A stretch of 64,000 nucleotides of DNA, taken from positions 33,915 through 97,914 of the forward strand of contig NZ_MZGV01000015.1 of assembly GCF_002029235.1 (NCBI RefSeq), in the 5' to 3' direction. This DNA comes from Clostridium oryzae (GTDB lineage Bacteria; Bacillota; Clostridia; Clostridiales; Clostridiaceae). Under the pieces are notes generated by a model. It was not told the DNA's origin, did no database searches, and saw nothing but the letters and a program-made list of their open reading frames with translations. Below, in pieces: positions 43,904 through 53,057 of this stretch. Each line of letters starts with the position of its first letter. The stretch's first letter is position 1. A program made the position numbers and the translations under genes.

Positions 43904-45148
43904 TTGACAACCGAAAATGCAGCAGCAGAATTGAAATATGTTCTCGAAAACAGTTCGCTAATGATTCATTATCAGCCGATAGTATCGATATTAAAAAAAT
44001 CAGTTATTGGTGTAGAAGGACTTAGTAGGGGAATAAATAAAGATAATAATATTATACCTCCTTTGGAATTGTTTAAAACAGCTAAAAAAACTCAAGATAA
44101 AATAGCTCTGGATAGACTTTGTAGAGAAAAAGCAGCTGAAGGGTTCATGCCTCTTTTTCAAAAAAATAAAGACTTGCTTTTATTTCTTAATATAGACGGT
44201 TCCTCTATAACTGAAGAAGTTGTTGGTTCTGGCTTTATTCTTAATTTAATTTCAAAATATAATCTCAAACCAGAAAACACGGTGCTTGAAATTGTAGAAT
44301 CAAAAGTTACTGATGTTGCTTCTCTGACTAGATTTATTCAAAACTATCGTAATTACGGTTTTCTTATATCGTTAGATGATGTAGGTGCTGGTCATTCAAA
44401 CCTAGATAGAATAGCAATCGCTAAACCAGATATTGTTAAAATTGATATGAGTATATTGAGGAACATACACATAGATTATTATAAACAGGAGGTTTTTAAA
44501 TCTCTTGTTAGCCTTTCAAAGACACTGGGTGCTTTAGTAGTTGCAGAAGGAATAGAATTGGAAGAAGAAGCAATAAAGGCTGTTGAACTAGGTGCTGACA
44601 TGCTTCAAGGTTACTATTTTGCTGAACCTCAAACGATAGAGCCTAGTATGCTTAAAAATTTCAATGTACCTGTTCGTAAACTAGCCAATCACTATTCTAA
44701 GTACCTTGCTGAAAAAATAAGCCTTCATAAAGTAAGATACAAAGAATATACTGATTTTATTAAAAACGCTCTAGATGAAATTTCAAAATATGAAGAAAAA
44801 AGATTTGATTTTCAACTTTTAGAAATTATAAACAATAATACTATATTTGAATGTATGTATATATTGAATCCTATGGGAATTCAGGTTAGCGACACAGTAA
44901 CGCCGTTCACTAATTTTTCCAAGCATAAGGGGCTCATGTTTCAGCCCGCTAAAAAAGGTGAAGACCATTCATTAAAAAAGTATTATTACTTTCTGAGAAA
45001 TATGAAATTAAGTAAGTATATTACAGAGCCATATATATCAATGGCAAGCGGTAATCTTTGTATTACCATGTCATGTGTCTTTAAAAATGTTGAAGGCAAA
45101 AAATATATCTTATGCGTAGATATGAATCCAGAGTACCTTGATATTTAA
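43904..45148 (+). CDS. EAL-domain protein with YkuI-like C-terminus
   Basis: A 414-residue protein. Residues 10-250 form an EAL-type cyclic-di-GMP phosphodiesterase domain: the signature is E38-G-L rather than EAL, then LNIDGSS, LEIVESKVTD, DDVGAGHSNLDRIA (loop 6 with catalytic residues), KPDIVKIDMSILR, VAEGIE and LQGYYFAEP. Most catalytic positions look intact, so activity is plausible. The rest resembles the C-terminal PAS-like domain of Bacillus YkuI. The TTG at 43904 follows AAGGTG by 6 bases; the GTG at 43895 is inside that ribosome site. No GGDEF partner is in the window. Confidence 0.88.
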   Translation: MTTENAAAELKYVLENSSLMIHYQPIVSILKKSVIGVEGLSRGINKDNNIIPPLELFKTAKKTQDKIALDRLCREKAAEGFMPLFQKNKDLLLFLNIDGSSITEEVVGSGFILNLISKYNLKPENTVLEIVESKVTDVASLTRFIQNYRNYGFLISLDDVGAGHSNLDRIAIAKPDIVKIDMSILRNIHIDYYKQEVFKSLVSLSKTLGALVVAEGIELEEEAIKAVELGADMLQGYYFAEPQTIEPSMLKNFNVPVRKLANHYSKYLAEKISLHKVRYKEYTDFIKNALDEISKYEEKRFDFQLLEIINNNTIFECMYILNPMGIQVSDTVTPFTNFSKHKGLMFQPAKKGEDHSLKKYYYFLRNMKLSKYITEPYISMASGNLCITMSCVFKNVEGKKYILCVDMNPEYLDI

Positions 45149-45180
45149 GCCTTCTTGAAAAATAATGATTATAAATTCAT

Positions 45181-45240
45181 AAGGTGAGAAGTAATCTTAG
45201 AATGCAATCTTTAACTGACTAGGATTTCCTTCCACCTTTT
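45181..45240 (+). repeat. Possible decayed copy E of the hairpin repeat
   Basis: AAGGTGAGAAGTAATC pairs, with three mismatches, with GATTTCCTTCCACCTT, followed by T4-rich sequence. The loop (AATGCA...TGACTAGGA) loosely matches the family loop. It may be just the terminator of the EAL gene. Confidence 0.4.
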
Positions 45241-45364
45241 TTGTGTGTATCTTATAAAAATTTGATTATATTCTATATAAATGATACTATTTTGTAAATA
45301 ATGCAATAAAGTTAACTGCTAATATATAAGTTGGACTTAATTAAATCGAAGGGTATGGTAGGGA

Positions 45365-46054
45365 ATGAATAACAAAATAATCATAATAGAAGACGAAGCT
45401 GCAATACGCGGTTTCCTAAAAATAAATTTTTCAAGAAACAACTTTCTTGTTTTTGAAGCAGGTTCTGGTGAAGAAGGAATACAACTTGCTAGAGTTGAAA
45501 GTCCTGATGTGGCGCTTATAGATGTTATGCTTCCAGGAATAGACGGCTATGAGGTATGCAGTATACTAAGAAATGAGTTTCCTAATATGGGCATAATAAT
45601 GCTTACAGCAAAAGGACAGGATATAGATAAAATAACAGGTCTTGAAAAAGGTTCTGATGACTATGTAGTTAAACCATTCAACCCAACAGAACTTATATTA
45701 AGAGTCAAAGCTTTATTAAGAAGATTGGAAAGCAGCGATAAAAGCAATAATAATATTATTGAAAGTATTCCTTTTAAAATTGATATTTATTCAAAACGAG
45801 TTTTTAAGAATGACGTTGAATTAGAACTTACGCCAACAGAATATTCATTGATGAAAGTTTTTATTCAAAATAAAGGGCGAGCATTCACAAGGGACGAGCT
45901 GTTAAATGAAGTTTGGGGATATAATTATATAGGGGATACTAAAATAGTTGACGTAAATATACGGCGATTAAGAAGTAAAATAGAAGATAACTCTTCAGTG
46001 CCTAAATATATAGAAACAGTCTGGGGCACTGGATATAGATGGAATAATAAATAG
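45365..46054 (+). CDS. OmpR/PhoB-family response regulator
   Basis: A 229-residue regulator. The receiver domain has the acidic pocket (Glu9, Asp10) and the phospho-acceptor Asp53 in LIDVMLPGIDGYEV, with Lys104 or nearby in DYVVKPFNP. The winged-helix output domain spans residues 130-227 (LELTPTEYSLMKVF, DVNIRRLRSKIED, VWGTGYRW). The arrangement resembles KdpE-type regulators. It is followed after 7 bases by its histidine kinase. Signals and targets are not apparent, although the lipoprotein gene downstream suggests an envelope stimulus. Confidence 0.93.
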   Translation: MNNKIIIIEDEAAIRGFLKINFSRNNFLVFEAGSGEEGIQLARVESPDVALIDVMLPGIDGYEVCSILRNEFPNMGIIMLTAKGQDIDKITGLEKGSDDYVVKPFNPTELILRVKALLRRLESSDKSNNNIIESIPFKIDIYSKRVFKNDVELELTPTEYSLMKVFIQNKGRAFTRDELLNEVWGYNYIGDTKIVDVNIRRLRSKIEDNSSVPKYIETVWGTGYRWNNK

Positions 46055-46061
46055 GTGGCGT

Positions 46062-47444
46062 ATGAAAAGTATAAAAGTAAGACTTACTATTAATTTTATG
46101 TTCATTATCATATTTAGCGTGTTCATATTAGAGCTTTTTCTGGTTAGCATTGTAAGATACTATTATTACAATAATATAAGAGCTATTATGTCAAACCAGA
46201 TTAAAATATCATCAGAATTTTATAACAGGTATTTTTCCGATAACTCGATAGAAGATATTGTATTAAACAATATAGATGTTTTTTGGGAACAAACAAATGC
46301 ACAAGTGCAGATAATAGATTTAAAGGGTAATGTGCTAATGGACTCAATAGGCATGATGCATAAAAACAAAATAAGCACTACAGATTTTACCAATGCGGTT
46401 AGTGGAAAACAAGGCTCATGGATAGGTGAAGAAGAAAATGCATCTGGAAAAACGATGGCTGTATCTTATCCACTAAGATCAAAAAATAAGATAATTGGTG
46501 TGATCCGATTTATTTCTTCTCTTTCAGAAGTTGATTCTCAAATTTCAAAAGTATCTGCTACATTTATGCTTATAGGCGCTGCCGTAATCATAATTGTGGG
46601 AATAACTAGTTTTTTTATAGCTAATTCAATCGTTGAACCAATAAAGGAACTAAATGTTGCAGCTAGACAATTTGCATTGGGAGATTTCAAAGCTAAGACA
46701 CCTAAGAGAAATGATGATGAAATAGGTGAACTCTCTGATACATTAAACTATATGGCTGGAGAAATAGAAAAAAAAGAACAGCTAAAAAATGATTTTATAT
46801 CCTCGATTTCGCATGAGCTCAGAACACCGCTAACTATAATAAAAGGTTGGGCCGTGACATTAAATAGCGATGAAGAACTGGAAGATGGAATATTAAAAGA
46901 TGGACTTTCACTTATAGAAAAGGAAAGTGATCGACTAACAGGAATGGTTGAAGAACTGTTGGATTTCTCAAAATTTGTTTCTGGGAGAATAACACTGCAT
47001 AAAGAAAAAACCGATATTCAAAATGTTTTAGAACAAATTCATATGTATTTTCAACTCAGGGCTGAAAGAGAAAACAAGAAATTTGTAGTTAATTGCAGTA
47101 ATATTAGTGAAGTGGATATTGATAGAAACAGAATTAAGCAAGTAATGATAAATGTAATAGACAATGCCTTTAAATTTACTGAGGCTGAAGATTCAATAAC
47201 AGTAAGTTGTGATTCTGACAATAATTATGTATACATAACAATTGAAGATGATGGCTGCGGAATAAGTGAAGATGATTTACCAAAAGTAAAAGAGAAGTTT
47301 TACAAGGGTAAAAATATAAAATCAAGCAACGGTATAGGATTGTCTATTTCAGATGAAATAGTTAAATTACATGGCGGCACTTTAAATATAGATAGTAAAC
47401 TAGGTTCTGGAACAGCAGTAATGCTGAGCCTTCCACTAAGTTAA
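46062..47444 (+). CDS. Sensor histidine kinase
   Basis: A 460-residue membrane kinase. Two transmembrane helices (about 8-30 and 165-188) bracket an extracytoplasmic sensor of about 130 residues; a HAMP linker follows (VEPIKELNVAARQFALGDF). The phospho-accepting His251 is in FISSISHELRTPLTII. The ATPase core has VIDNAFKFT (N box), EDDGCGIS (G1) and NGIGLSISDEIV (G2). It is the cognate partner of the response regulator immediately upstream, with the lipoprotein gene starting 10 bases after its stop. Confidence 0.93.
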   Translation: MKSIKVRLTINFMFIIIFSVFILELFLVSIVRYYYYNNIRAIMSNQIKISSEFYNRYFSDNSIEDIVLNNIDVFWEQTNAQVQIIDLKGNVLMDSIGMMHKNKISTTDFTNAVSGKQGSWIGEEENASGKTMAVSYPLRSKNKIIGVIRFISSLSEVDSQISKVSATFMLIGAAVIIIVGITSFFIANSIVEPIKELNVAARQFALGDFKAKTPKRNDDEIGELSDTLNYMAGEIEKKEQLKNDFISSISHELRTPLTIIKGWAVTLNSDEELEDGILKDGLSLIEKESDRLTGMVEELLDFSKFVSGRITLHKEKTDIQNVLEQIHMYFQLRAERENKKFVVNCSNISEVDIDRNRIKQVMINVIDNAFKFTEAEDSITVSCDSDNNYVYITIEDDGCGISEDDLPKVKEKFYKGKNIKSSNGIGLSISDEIVKLHGGTLNIDSKLGSGTAVMLSLPLS

Positions 47445-47454
47445 GAGGTGAATT

Positions 47455-48894
47455 ATGATTAAAAAATTTATGATTGTACCAGTAATTCTTATGTTATGCG
47501 TTTTTTTAGCTGGCTGCAGTAAATTCAATGATCTAGAGTCAAATAAGGTTGTTTCACCTAAAAACAATGCTATTCCTATAAAAGGAGCATGGAAGATATC
47601 TAATTTAATAAAATATGATAAGTCTTCTCTGCCTGTATTCGGAAACGAGGATATATTTTTATTCAAAGATAACTATGCTATTATCAAAGATAAAAAGTTC
47701 ACCAATATTAGCTATAAAATAAAAACTGTGGATTTAGAAAAATATATTTTTTTAAATTACAGAATAACTAACATAAATCTTCCCGTTCACTACGATACTG
47801 CTAGCATAGTTTCCGTCTGTAACAATGACAGAGTAATTTATGAGTTTATTATCATAGATGCTAATAAAATAGCAGTAATTAATGAAAAAGTACTGTATTA
47901 TCTATCTAGAGCTAAAAATGTAAATGAGAAGCAATTAAATACCAATTCGAAAAAACAAATTAATAGCAAAAAACTGTATAATGATAAAAATACAAAATTA
48001 AAATCTGGTGTTTTATTTGGATTAAGAACTGCCGAGGGGAGATATAAAACCATTTGGATTGAAGCTATTCAAAATAAAGTTAAACAAGTTACAGAATGTA
48101 ATGATATCCTTCTTCCAAGGTTTAATGGCTTTTGGTTAGTAGGCGCCAGCAATATAAATAGCTATAGTAATCCTCACAAATATATATTTACAAACCCAAT
48201 AGATCCAATAGGCACATCTAGAAGCGCAAATATGAATATGTATAATCATTTAATAGTTCAGAAAGATACCATCATTACTTTTATTGGAAATGACTATTTA
48301 GTGCTTGATGAAGGTAAATATCCTAAGGTATTAGCTATCGATAACCTTAGCGGACCACCAACAAAAATATCAGACTTACTTGGAGATATGGGAAAAAAGA
48401 TAATGTTAAGTTCTTATAAAAAATCTTTATCAAAATCTTCAAATATTAATTCGAGCCTTCGCAAAACACTTCTTAACAACAAACCAGATGAAAGAAGTTT
48501 TATGCTTAAAAGAAAAAATGCTCATTGGAATCTAACCGGAAGAATTCATTATACAGATAAAGGTTACAGTTCACAATTTTTTGATTATGAAATTACAGCT
48601 GCGCCTCCTGAAAAAATGGTTAAATATGATGATCTAAAAATAAGCTGGAATGAAATAAAAGAAAAAGTACCAAAAGCTGCAGATGCTTATATTTCTCCTA
48701 ACGATGATATAGCTGTAATAGTAACTGTAGACGACATGCAGCTATTTAAAATAGAAAATGGTAGATTAACTGGGTCGTGTACCTATAAAATACCTCTAAG
48801 TCCTAAAGACTCCATTATCATGTCTGAGTGGGCAAAACAGGACTATGTAGATATGTGGGCTCAATACACTAGTAGGTTTAAAAGGTTAAATTAA
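47455..48894 (+). CDS. Secreted lipoprotein of unknown function
   Basis: A 479-residue lipoprotein. The signal peptide ends in a lipobox (VFLAGC, Cys21). The mature part has no domain that I recognise; it is rich in Lys, Asn and Ile, with many short beta-like stretches. It follows the kinase gene by 10 bases with GAGGTG, so it is in the same operon and may feed the sensor or be its target. A terminator-like hairpin lies 204 bases downstream. Confidence 0.75.
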   Translation: MIKKFMIVPVILMLCVFLAGCSKFNDLESNKVVSPKNNAIPIKGAWKISNLIKYDKSSLPVFGNEDIFLFKDNYAIIKDKKFTNISYKIKTVDLEKYIFLNYRITNINLPVHYDTASIVSVCNNDRVIYEFIIIDANKIAVINEKVLYYLSRAKNVNEKQLNTNSKKQINSKKLYNDKNTKLKSGVLFGLRTAEGRYKTIWIEAIQNKVKQVTECNDILLPRFNGFWLVGASNINSYSNPHKYIFTNPIDPIGTSRSANMNMYNHLIVQKDTIITFIGNDYLVLDEGKYPKVLAIDNLSGPPTKISDLLGDMGKKIMLSSYKKSLSKSSNINSSLRKTLLNNKPDERSFMLKRKNAHWNLTGRIHYTDKGYSSQFFDYEITAAPPEKMVKYDDLKISWNEIKEKVPKAADAYISPNDDIAVIVTVDDMQLFKIENGRLTGSCTYKIPLSPKDSIIMSEWAKQDYVDMWAQYTSRFKRLN

Positions 48895-49170
48895 ATCATT
48901 CGTTTTAGGATAATTATATTCACTGTGGTTAAACTATAAACACAAGATGACGTTAATCAGTATTTTTATTATTGCATTTTACAACTTAATATAGCTTTTG
49001 CTCTATCAACATTTTGTAATAATGCATTAACCTTAATTGGAAAAATATACTTTTTGAATATTTGATAGAGAATCTGATTAATTTCATCTTTTAACTGGGA
49101 AGATAGCTAATTTTTATTTACTATCTTCCTTTTATTATTTGTATTGAAAAAAAACATAGTTATAGTAATA
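48895..49170 (+). other. Intergenic region upstream of htpG
   Basis: This stretch holds a long-range inverted repeat (CTCTATCAA at 49001-49009 with TTGATAGAG at 49062-49070) and a terminator hairpin, GGAAGATAG (49098-49106) with CTATCTTCC (49121-49129), followed by TTTTATTATTT. I see no gene and no CIRCE element. A small RNA is possible. Confidence 0.5.
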
Positions 49171-49199
49171 TTGACATCTGTTGCTATAAAATATAAAAT
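49171..49199 (+). promoter_or_regulatory. htpG promoter
   Basis: TTGACA (49171-49176) and TAAAAT (49194-49199) with exactly 17 bases between. The gene starts 29 bases downstream. Confidence 0.65.
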
Positions 49200-49227
49200 A
49201 TATCACGACAATAAAAGGAGGGGTATT

Positions 49228-51114
49228 ATGATATCAGAAAATGGAAACATATCGATCCATACCGAAAACATATTTCCTATAATTAAGAAATGGTTATATT
49301 CTGACAAAGATATATTTATCAGAGAAGTCATTAGCAATGGATGTGATGCTATAAACAAATTAAAAAGGTTATCATCCATTGGCGAAGCATCTGTTGACGA
49401 GAACGAACAGTTTAAAATTACAGTAGCATTCAGCAAAACGAATAAAGAACTTAGATTCAGTGACAATGGAATAGGTATGACTGCAGAAGAAATTAAAAAG
49501 TATATTACCCAAGTTGCATTTTCCGGCGCTGAGGAATTCATTAACAAGTATAAAGACAAAATTGATGAAGGAAACCAAATTATTGGGCACTTCGGTTTAG
49601 GTTTCTACTCAGTATTTATGGTATCAGATAAAGTAGAAATAGACACTCTTTCTTATCAAAACGGCAGCGAAGCAGCTAATTGGGTATGTAGTGGTGGTAC
49701 TGATTATACCATATCTTCTTCAGGCAGAACTGAGAGAGGAACTACAATAACATTACATATTTCAAGTGATAGTGAAGAATATCTTGATGAGTTTAAACTA
49801 AGAGAAATTATAAAAAAATACTGTCAGTTTATGCCTGTAGAGATATTCCTAGTTAATGAAGATAAGGAAGCAGAGAAAACAGAAAATGATAAAGACAAAG
49901 AACAAGTGAAACCTGAACCACTAAATGATATTAATCCTTTATGGCTCAAAAAGCCTTCAGAGTGTAAAGATGAAGATTATAAAGATTTTTACAGAAAAGT
50001 GTTCTTTGATTTTAATGAACCATTGTTTTGGATACATTTAAATGTTGATTATCCATTTAATCTAAAAGGAATTTTATACTTTCCAAAGTTAAAAAATGAA
50101 ATGGATATGGTAGAAGGACAAGTAAAACTATATAATAATCAAGTATTTGTAGCTGATAACATAAAGGAAGTAATTCCAGACTTTTTACTGCTGCTCAAAG
50201 GTGTTATTGATTGTCCAGATTTGCCGCTGAATGTTTCGAGAAGTTTCCTTCAAAAGGACAGTACAGTAATGAAGATTTCTCGTCACATCGTAAACAAGGT
50301 TGCTGATAAACTTTTAGAGTTATTTAAAGAAGACAGAAAGAAATTCGAAGGTTTTTGGAAGGACATTCATATATTTATTAAGTATGGCTGCTTAAGAGAC
50401 GAGAAGTTCTATGATAAAGTTAAAGATATAATTATATACAAAACTATAGATGGAGAATATACTACACTAAAAGAGTTTACAGAAAAAATAGCTACTAGCG
50501 AAGAGAATAAGAACAAAAAGGTATATTATGTCAGTGATGAACTTCAACAGTCCCAATATATAAATATGTTTAAAACTAATAATTTGAATGCTTTAGTATT
50601 AAATTCTACTATAGATAACCATTTTATTAGCTTTATTGAAATGAAGGAGTCCAACATAAGCTTTGCTAGAATAGATTCAGATGTAACTTCTGAATTAAAA
50701 GCAGAAGGGGAGAGTATATCTGAGGAGGATACGAAGGCATTAGAAGAAATATTTAAAAATAATATAAAAGACAAGAAAGTACAGTTTAAGTTTGATGCTT
50801 TGAAAACTGAAAATGTACCTGGAATTATACTTATTTCTGAACAATCCAGAAGGATGTGGGAAATGAGTAAAATGTACGGCGGTTTGGAAAATATGGGTTT
50901 CAACGATGAAAAAACATTGCTTATAAATAAAAATAATAATTTGATAAAATCAATATTGGCTAATAAAAATAATGATAGTAAAAAGGAAGCTCTTGCTATT
51001 GCTTGTCAACACATATATGACCTTGCAATGCTAAGTCAGAATCAACTCAGCCCAGAGGCTATGACTGAATTCATAGCAAGAAGCAATGCTCTTATTGAGA
51101 AAACCATAGATTAA
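49228..51114 (+). CDS. htpG: Molecular chaperone HtpG (Hsp90)
   Basis: The bacterial Hsp90, an ATP-driven chaperone dimer. The GHKL ATPase domain is intact: FIREVISNGCDAINKLK near residue 30, RFSDNGIGMTAEEI, GHFGLGFYSVFMVSD and GTTITLHIS. The middle domain (WLKKPSECKDEDYKDFYRK, PLFWIHLNVDYPF, LNVSRSFLQKDSTVMKISRH) and a C-terminal dimerisation region follow. The product is 628 residues, normal for HtpG. An open frame begins at 49144, but AAAGGAGGGG lies 4 bases before the ATG at 49228, and the upstream codons are AT-rich nonsense. No CIRCE is present, so HrcA control is unlikely. Confidence 0.96.
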   Translation: MISENGNISIHTENIFPIIKKWLYSDKDIFIREVISNGCDAINKLKRLSSIGEASVDENEQFKITVAFSKTNKELRFSDNGIGMTAEEIKKYITQVAFSGAEEFINKYKDKIDEGNQIIGHFGLGFYSVFMVSDKVEIDTLSYQNGSEAANWVCSGGTDYTISSSGRTERGTTITLHISSDSEEYLDEFKLREIIKKYCQFMPVEIFLVNEDKEAEKTENDKDKEQVKPEPLNDINPLWLKKPSECKDEDYKDFYRKVFFDFNEPLFWIHLNVDYPFNLKGILYFPKLKNEMDMVEGQVKLYNNQVFVADNIKEVIPDFLLLLKGVIDCPDLPLNVSRSFLQKDSTVMKISRHIVNKVADKLLELFKEDRKKFEGFWKDIHIFIKYGCLRDEKFYDKVKDIIIYKTIDGEYTTLKEFTEKIATSEENKNKKVYYVSDELQQSQYINMFKTNNLNALVLNSTIDNHFISFIEMKESNISFARIDSDVTSELKAEGESISEEDTKALEEIFKNNIKDKKVQFKFDALKTENVPGIILISEQSRRMWEMSKMYGGLENMGFNDEKTLLINKNNNLIKSILANKNNDSKKEALAIACQHIYDLAMLSQNQLSPEAMTEFIARSNALIEKTID

Positions 51115-51124
51115 GAAAATAAAG

Positions 51125-51151
51125 TAGGAATTCAGCACAGCTGAATTCCTA
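51125..51151. terminator. Terminator after htpG
   Basis: TAGGAATTCAGC and its exact complement flank a 3-base loop between the convergent htpG and isoprenoid-like genes. Confidence 0.8.
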
Positions 51152-51165
51152 TCTTAATTTTACTC

Positions 51166-52482
51166 TTAAGTTATGATGTCTAACAGCTCAGAAAAACCTA
51201 TATTGATGTCTTTGAACTTAATCATTACTTTTTTTAGTTTCTTATTAAATTTATCCATGTAACTAGGTGTATATGGATAATATTTCTTTATATTGTTGAT
51301 ATACTCTCTTGAATAAAATTTTCTGTTTCTATTAATGGAAAAGTATATTAAAATTTTACTATAATGCAGCAAGGCTTTCGCTATTTCATGCTTAAATGTA
51401 GATTTACTATAAACTAAGATATATTCTACTACTGCATCAGTAAAGTTCAGAAGTTTATTAGTTGCTGCCTCCATATTAGCAGTATTAACAGCTTCAGTAA
51501 AAACAGTGTTATGACAGTTATCTTTATCAGCTACAACATCTTGAAAATCATCCATAAGCTGCAGTAAAACACCAGTTATGTAACACAATAAAAATAGTTC
51601 AGCAGAGATTGCACCATTTATTATAAATCCGTCGGTTAATACTGACATCCCGCCTTTTTCGCAGGTAATAGCAATAAGTTCAGCAGCTTTTGAAGTTTTT
51701 TTTCTCTTATCTAAACTTATACTGTTAAATTGATACTTGTTTATCGCTTGAAGACATTTGTATAGAAAATCATTTTCTGAAATCGAATACTGCCTCTCGA
51801 TAAAATCAATTAACTTAAAAACCTTAGTTTCTAGTTCATCTATAGAAATAGGCATTTTTCCAGACAGCTTATAAGCGATTCTGTTGGCAAAGCTAAGCTT
51901 GTCTGACATGCTAATATCATCATTATCTAACATATTATCAGTATATGGATACAAAAGACTATATCCCAAAATAGCATCTGAAACATATACATTTTCTTCA
52001 AATATACTTTGCAGCAAGTTTATTGTCCAAACATTTCTAAGTGCTTGTACTATTTCTGTTCCTGATATAGCCTTATCAAAGGATAAACATTGCTGAATAA
52101 ATGTTTTAGTAGAACATATAAAATCGCTGGGATACTGCTTAGATAATTTCTCACTGAAAAATCCAGTGTCTGAAGAAAATTCAATCGCAGCTATATTGAT
52201 TTGTTTTTTTATTATATCTTGATCGGCTTTTCCAATCATATCACAAACATGTAAAATACTTTTTAACAGTTTATCTGTTGATTTGTTGTTATTTTTCTGT
52301 ACTTTATATCCGATAACATAATTTTTATTAAAATTGTAAGTAGTTTCACTTTTTTCCCACAAATACCCGCAAAAGTAGGAAAGTGTTTTACATATTATAT
52401 GGAAGCTATCCTGTTCACAAGCCAGCTTATTTTTGAAATCATAATAAATATTATAAAATTCTGAAATAGATATAAAACACAT
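51166..52482 (-). CDS. Class I isoprenoid-synthase-fold protein, unusual
   Basis: A 438-residue protein with two Asp-rich motifs in the arrangement of trans-isoprenyl diphosphate synthases: YPYTDNMLDND (first motif, near residue 185) and GVLLQLMDDFQDVVADKD (second, near residue 310), about 129 residues apart. The first is D-N-x-x-D rather than D-D-x-x-D. Ahead of the fold is about 170 residues of helical sequence, longer than in FPP or GGPP synthases. It could be a polyprenyl synthase, a terpene cyclase-like enzyme or a catalytically altered relative. GGAAGGA lies about 10 bases before the ATG at 52482; the ATG at 52500 has no site. Confidence 0.65.
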   Translation of the reverse strand: MCFISISEFYNIYYDFKNKLACEQDSFHIICKTLSYFCGYLWEKSETTYNFNKNYVIGYKVQKNNNKSTDKLLKSILHVCDMIGKADQDIIKKQINIAAIEFSSDTGFFSEKLSKQYPSDFICSTKTFIQQCLSFDKAISGTEIVQALRNVWTINLLQSIFEENVYVSDAILGYSLLYPYTDNMLDNDDISMSDKLSFANRIAYKLSGKMPISIDELETKVFKLIDFIERQYSISENDFLYKCLQAINKYQFNSISLDKRKKTSKAAELIAITCEKGGMSVLTDGFIINGAISAELFLLCYITGVLLQLMDDFQDVVADKDNCHNTVFTEAVNTANMEAATNKLLNFTDAVVEYILVYSKSTFKHEIAKALLHYSKILIYFSINRNRKFYSREYINNIKKYYPYTPSYMDKFNKKLKKVMIKFKDINIGFSELLDIIT

Positions 52483-52612
52483 AAAACAGTTTCCTTCCAT
52501 GTAATTGCAACTATATTACTTATACTTTTATGAACATTAACATTTCACGATGTAAATTATCGATACTATATAATATTATTGCAAATATGATATTATTGCA
52601 ATAAGAACAAAT

Positions 52613-52645
52613 AAAAAGGCAGAAATTCCGCCGAATTTCTACCTT
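52613..52645 (-). terminator. Terminator of the spore-protein gene
   Basis: AGAAATTC and GAATTTCT flank a 4-base loop with flanking GGC/CC and A5 (a U run on the minus strand). Confidence 0.75.
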
Positions 52646-52663
52646 TACATACAAATCTATAAT

Positions 52664-52858
52664 CTATTTAAGCTTACTCTCGTAAGATTCGACCATCCTT
52701 TTAGTCATCTGTCCACCAACGGATCCATTTTCTCTTGAAGTTTTGTTTCCATTGTCTCCATCTGATAAATTAACCCCAACTTCTCTAGCAGCTTCCATCT
52801 TGAAATTTTCAAGTCCCTGTCTTGCTTCAGGTACTAAAACTCTATTTCTTCTGCTCAT
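52664..52858 (-). CDS. Small acid-soluble spore protein, alpha/beta type
   Basis: A 64-residue DNA-binding protein that protects spore DNA. The family features are NRVLVPEARQGLENFKMEAAREVGV (in short: VPEARQGLENFKMEAAREVG, residues 8-27) with the germination-protease region, and GNKTSRENGSVGGQMTKRMVE-type second helix. AAGGAGGTGAG lies 6 bases before the ATG at 52858; the GTG at 52867 belongs to that site. Expression in the forespore from a sigma-G promoter is expected. Confidence 0.93.
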   Translation of the reverse strand: MSRRNRVLVPEARQGLENFKMEAAREVGVNLSDGDNGNKTSRENGSVGGQMTKRMVESYESKLK

Positions 52859-52904
52859 ATTTCTCACCTCCTTTGTTTACTTGTAGTATTAGCCTAATTC
52901 ACAT

Positions 52905-52911
52905 TATTATG
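52905..52911 (-). promoter_or_regulatory. Possible sigma-G -10 box of the spore-protein gene
   Basis: CATAATA on the minus strand fits the sigma-G -10 consensus CATnnTA and is 47 bases upstream of the start. I see no good -35 match. Confidence 0.3.
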
Positions 52912-52956
52912 TTAGTAAATTGCCTCTATTAAAGTTAGAATTTTCTTGTAATGTAA

Positions 52957-52985
52957 TTGAAAATTATTTTCCGTTGATATATAAT
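52957..52985 (+). promoter_or_regulatory. ldh promoter
   Basis: TTGAAA (52957-52962) and TATAAT (52980-52985) with exactly 17 bases between, 72 bases before ldh. Confidence 0.65.
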
Positions 52986-53057
52986 ATTAGTGAGATGATA
53001 ATATTTATTTTATGCATTAAATGCTAATACTAAATATTATACGAGGAGGAATGTAAT

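Noticed and set aside
48895..49227. CIRCE (HrcA) operator upstream of htpG
   Set aside because: The nine-base inverted repeat TTAGCACTC/GAGTGCTAA is absent.
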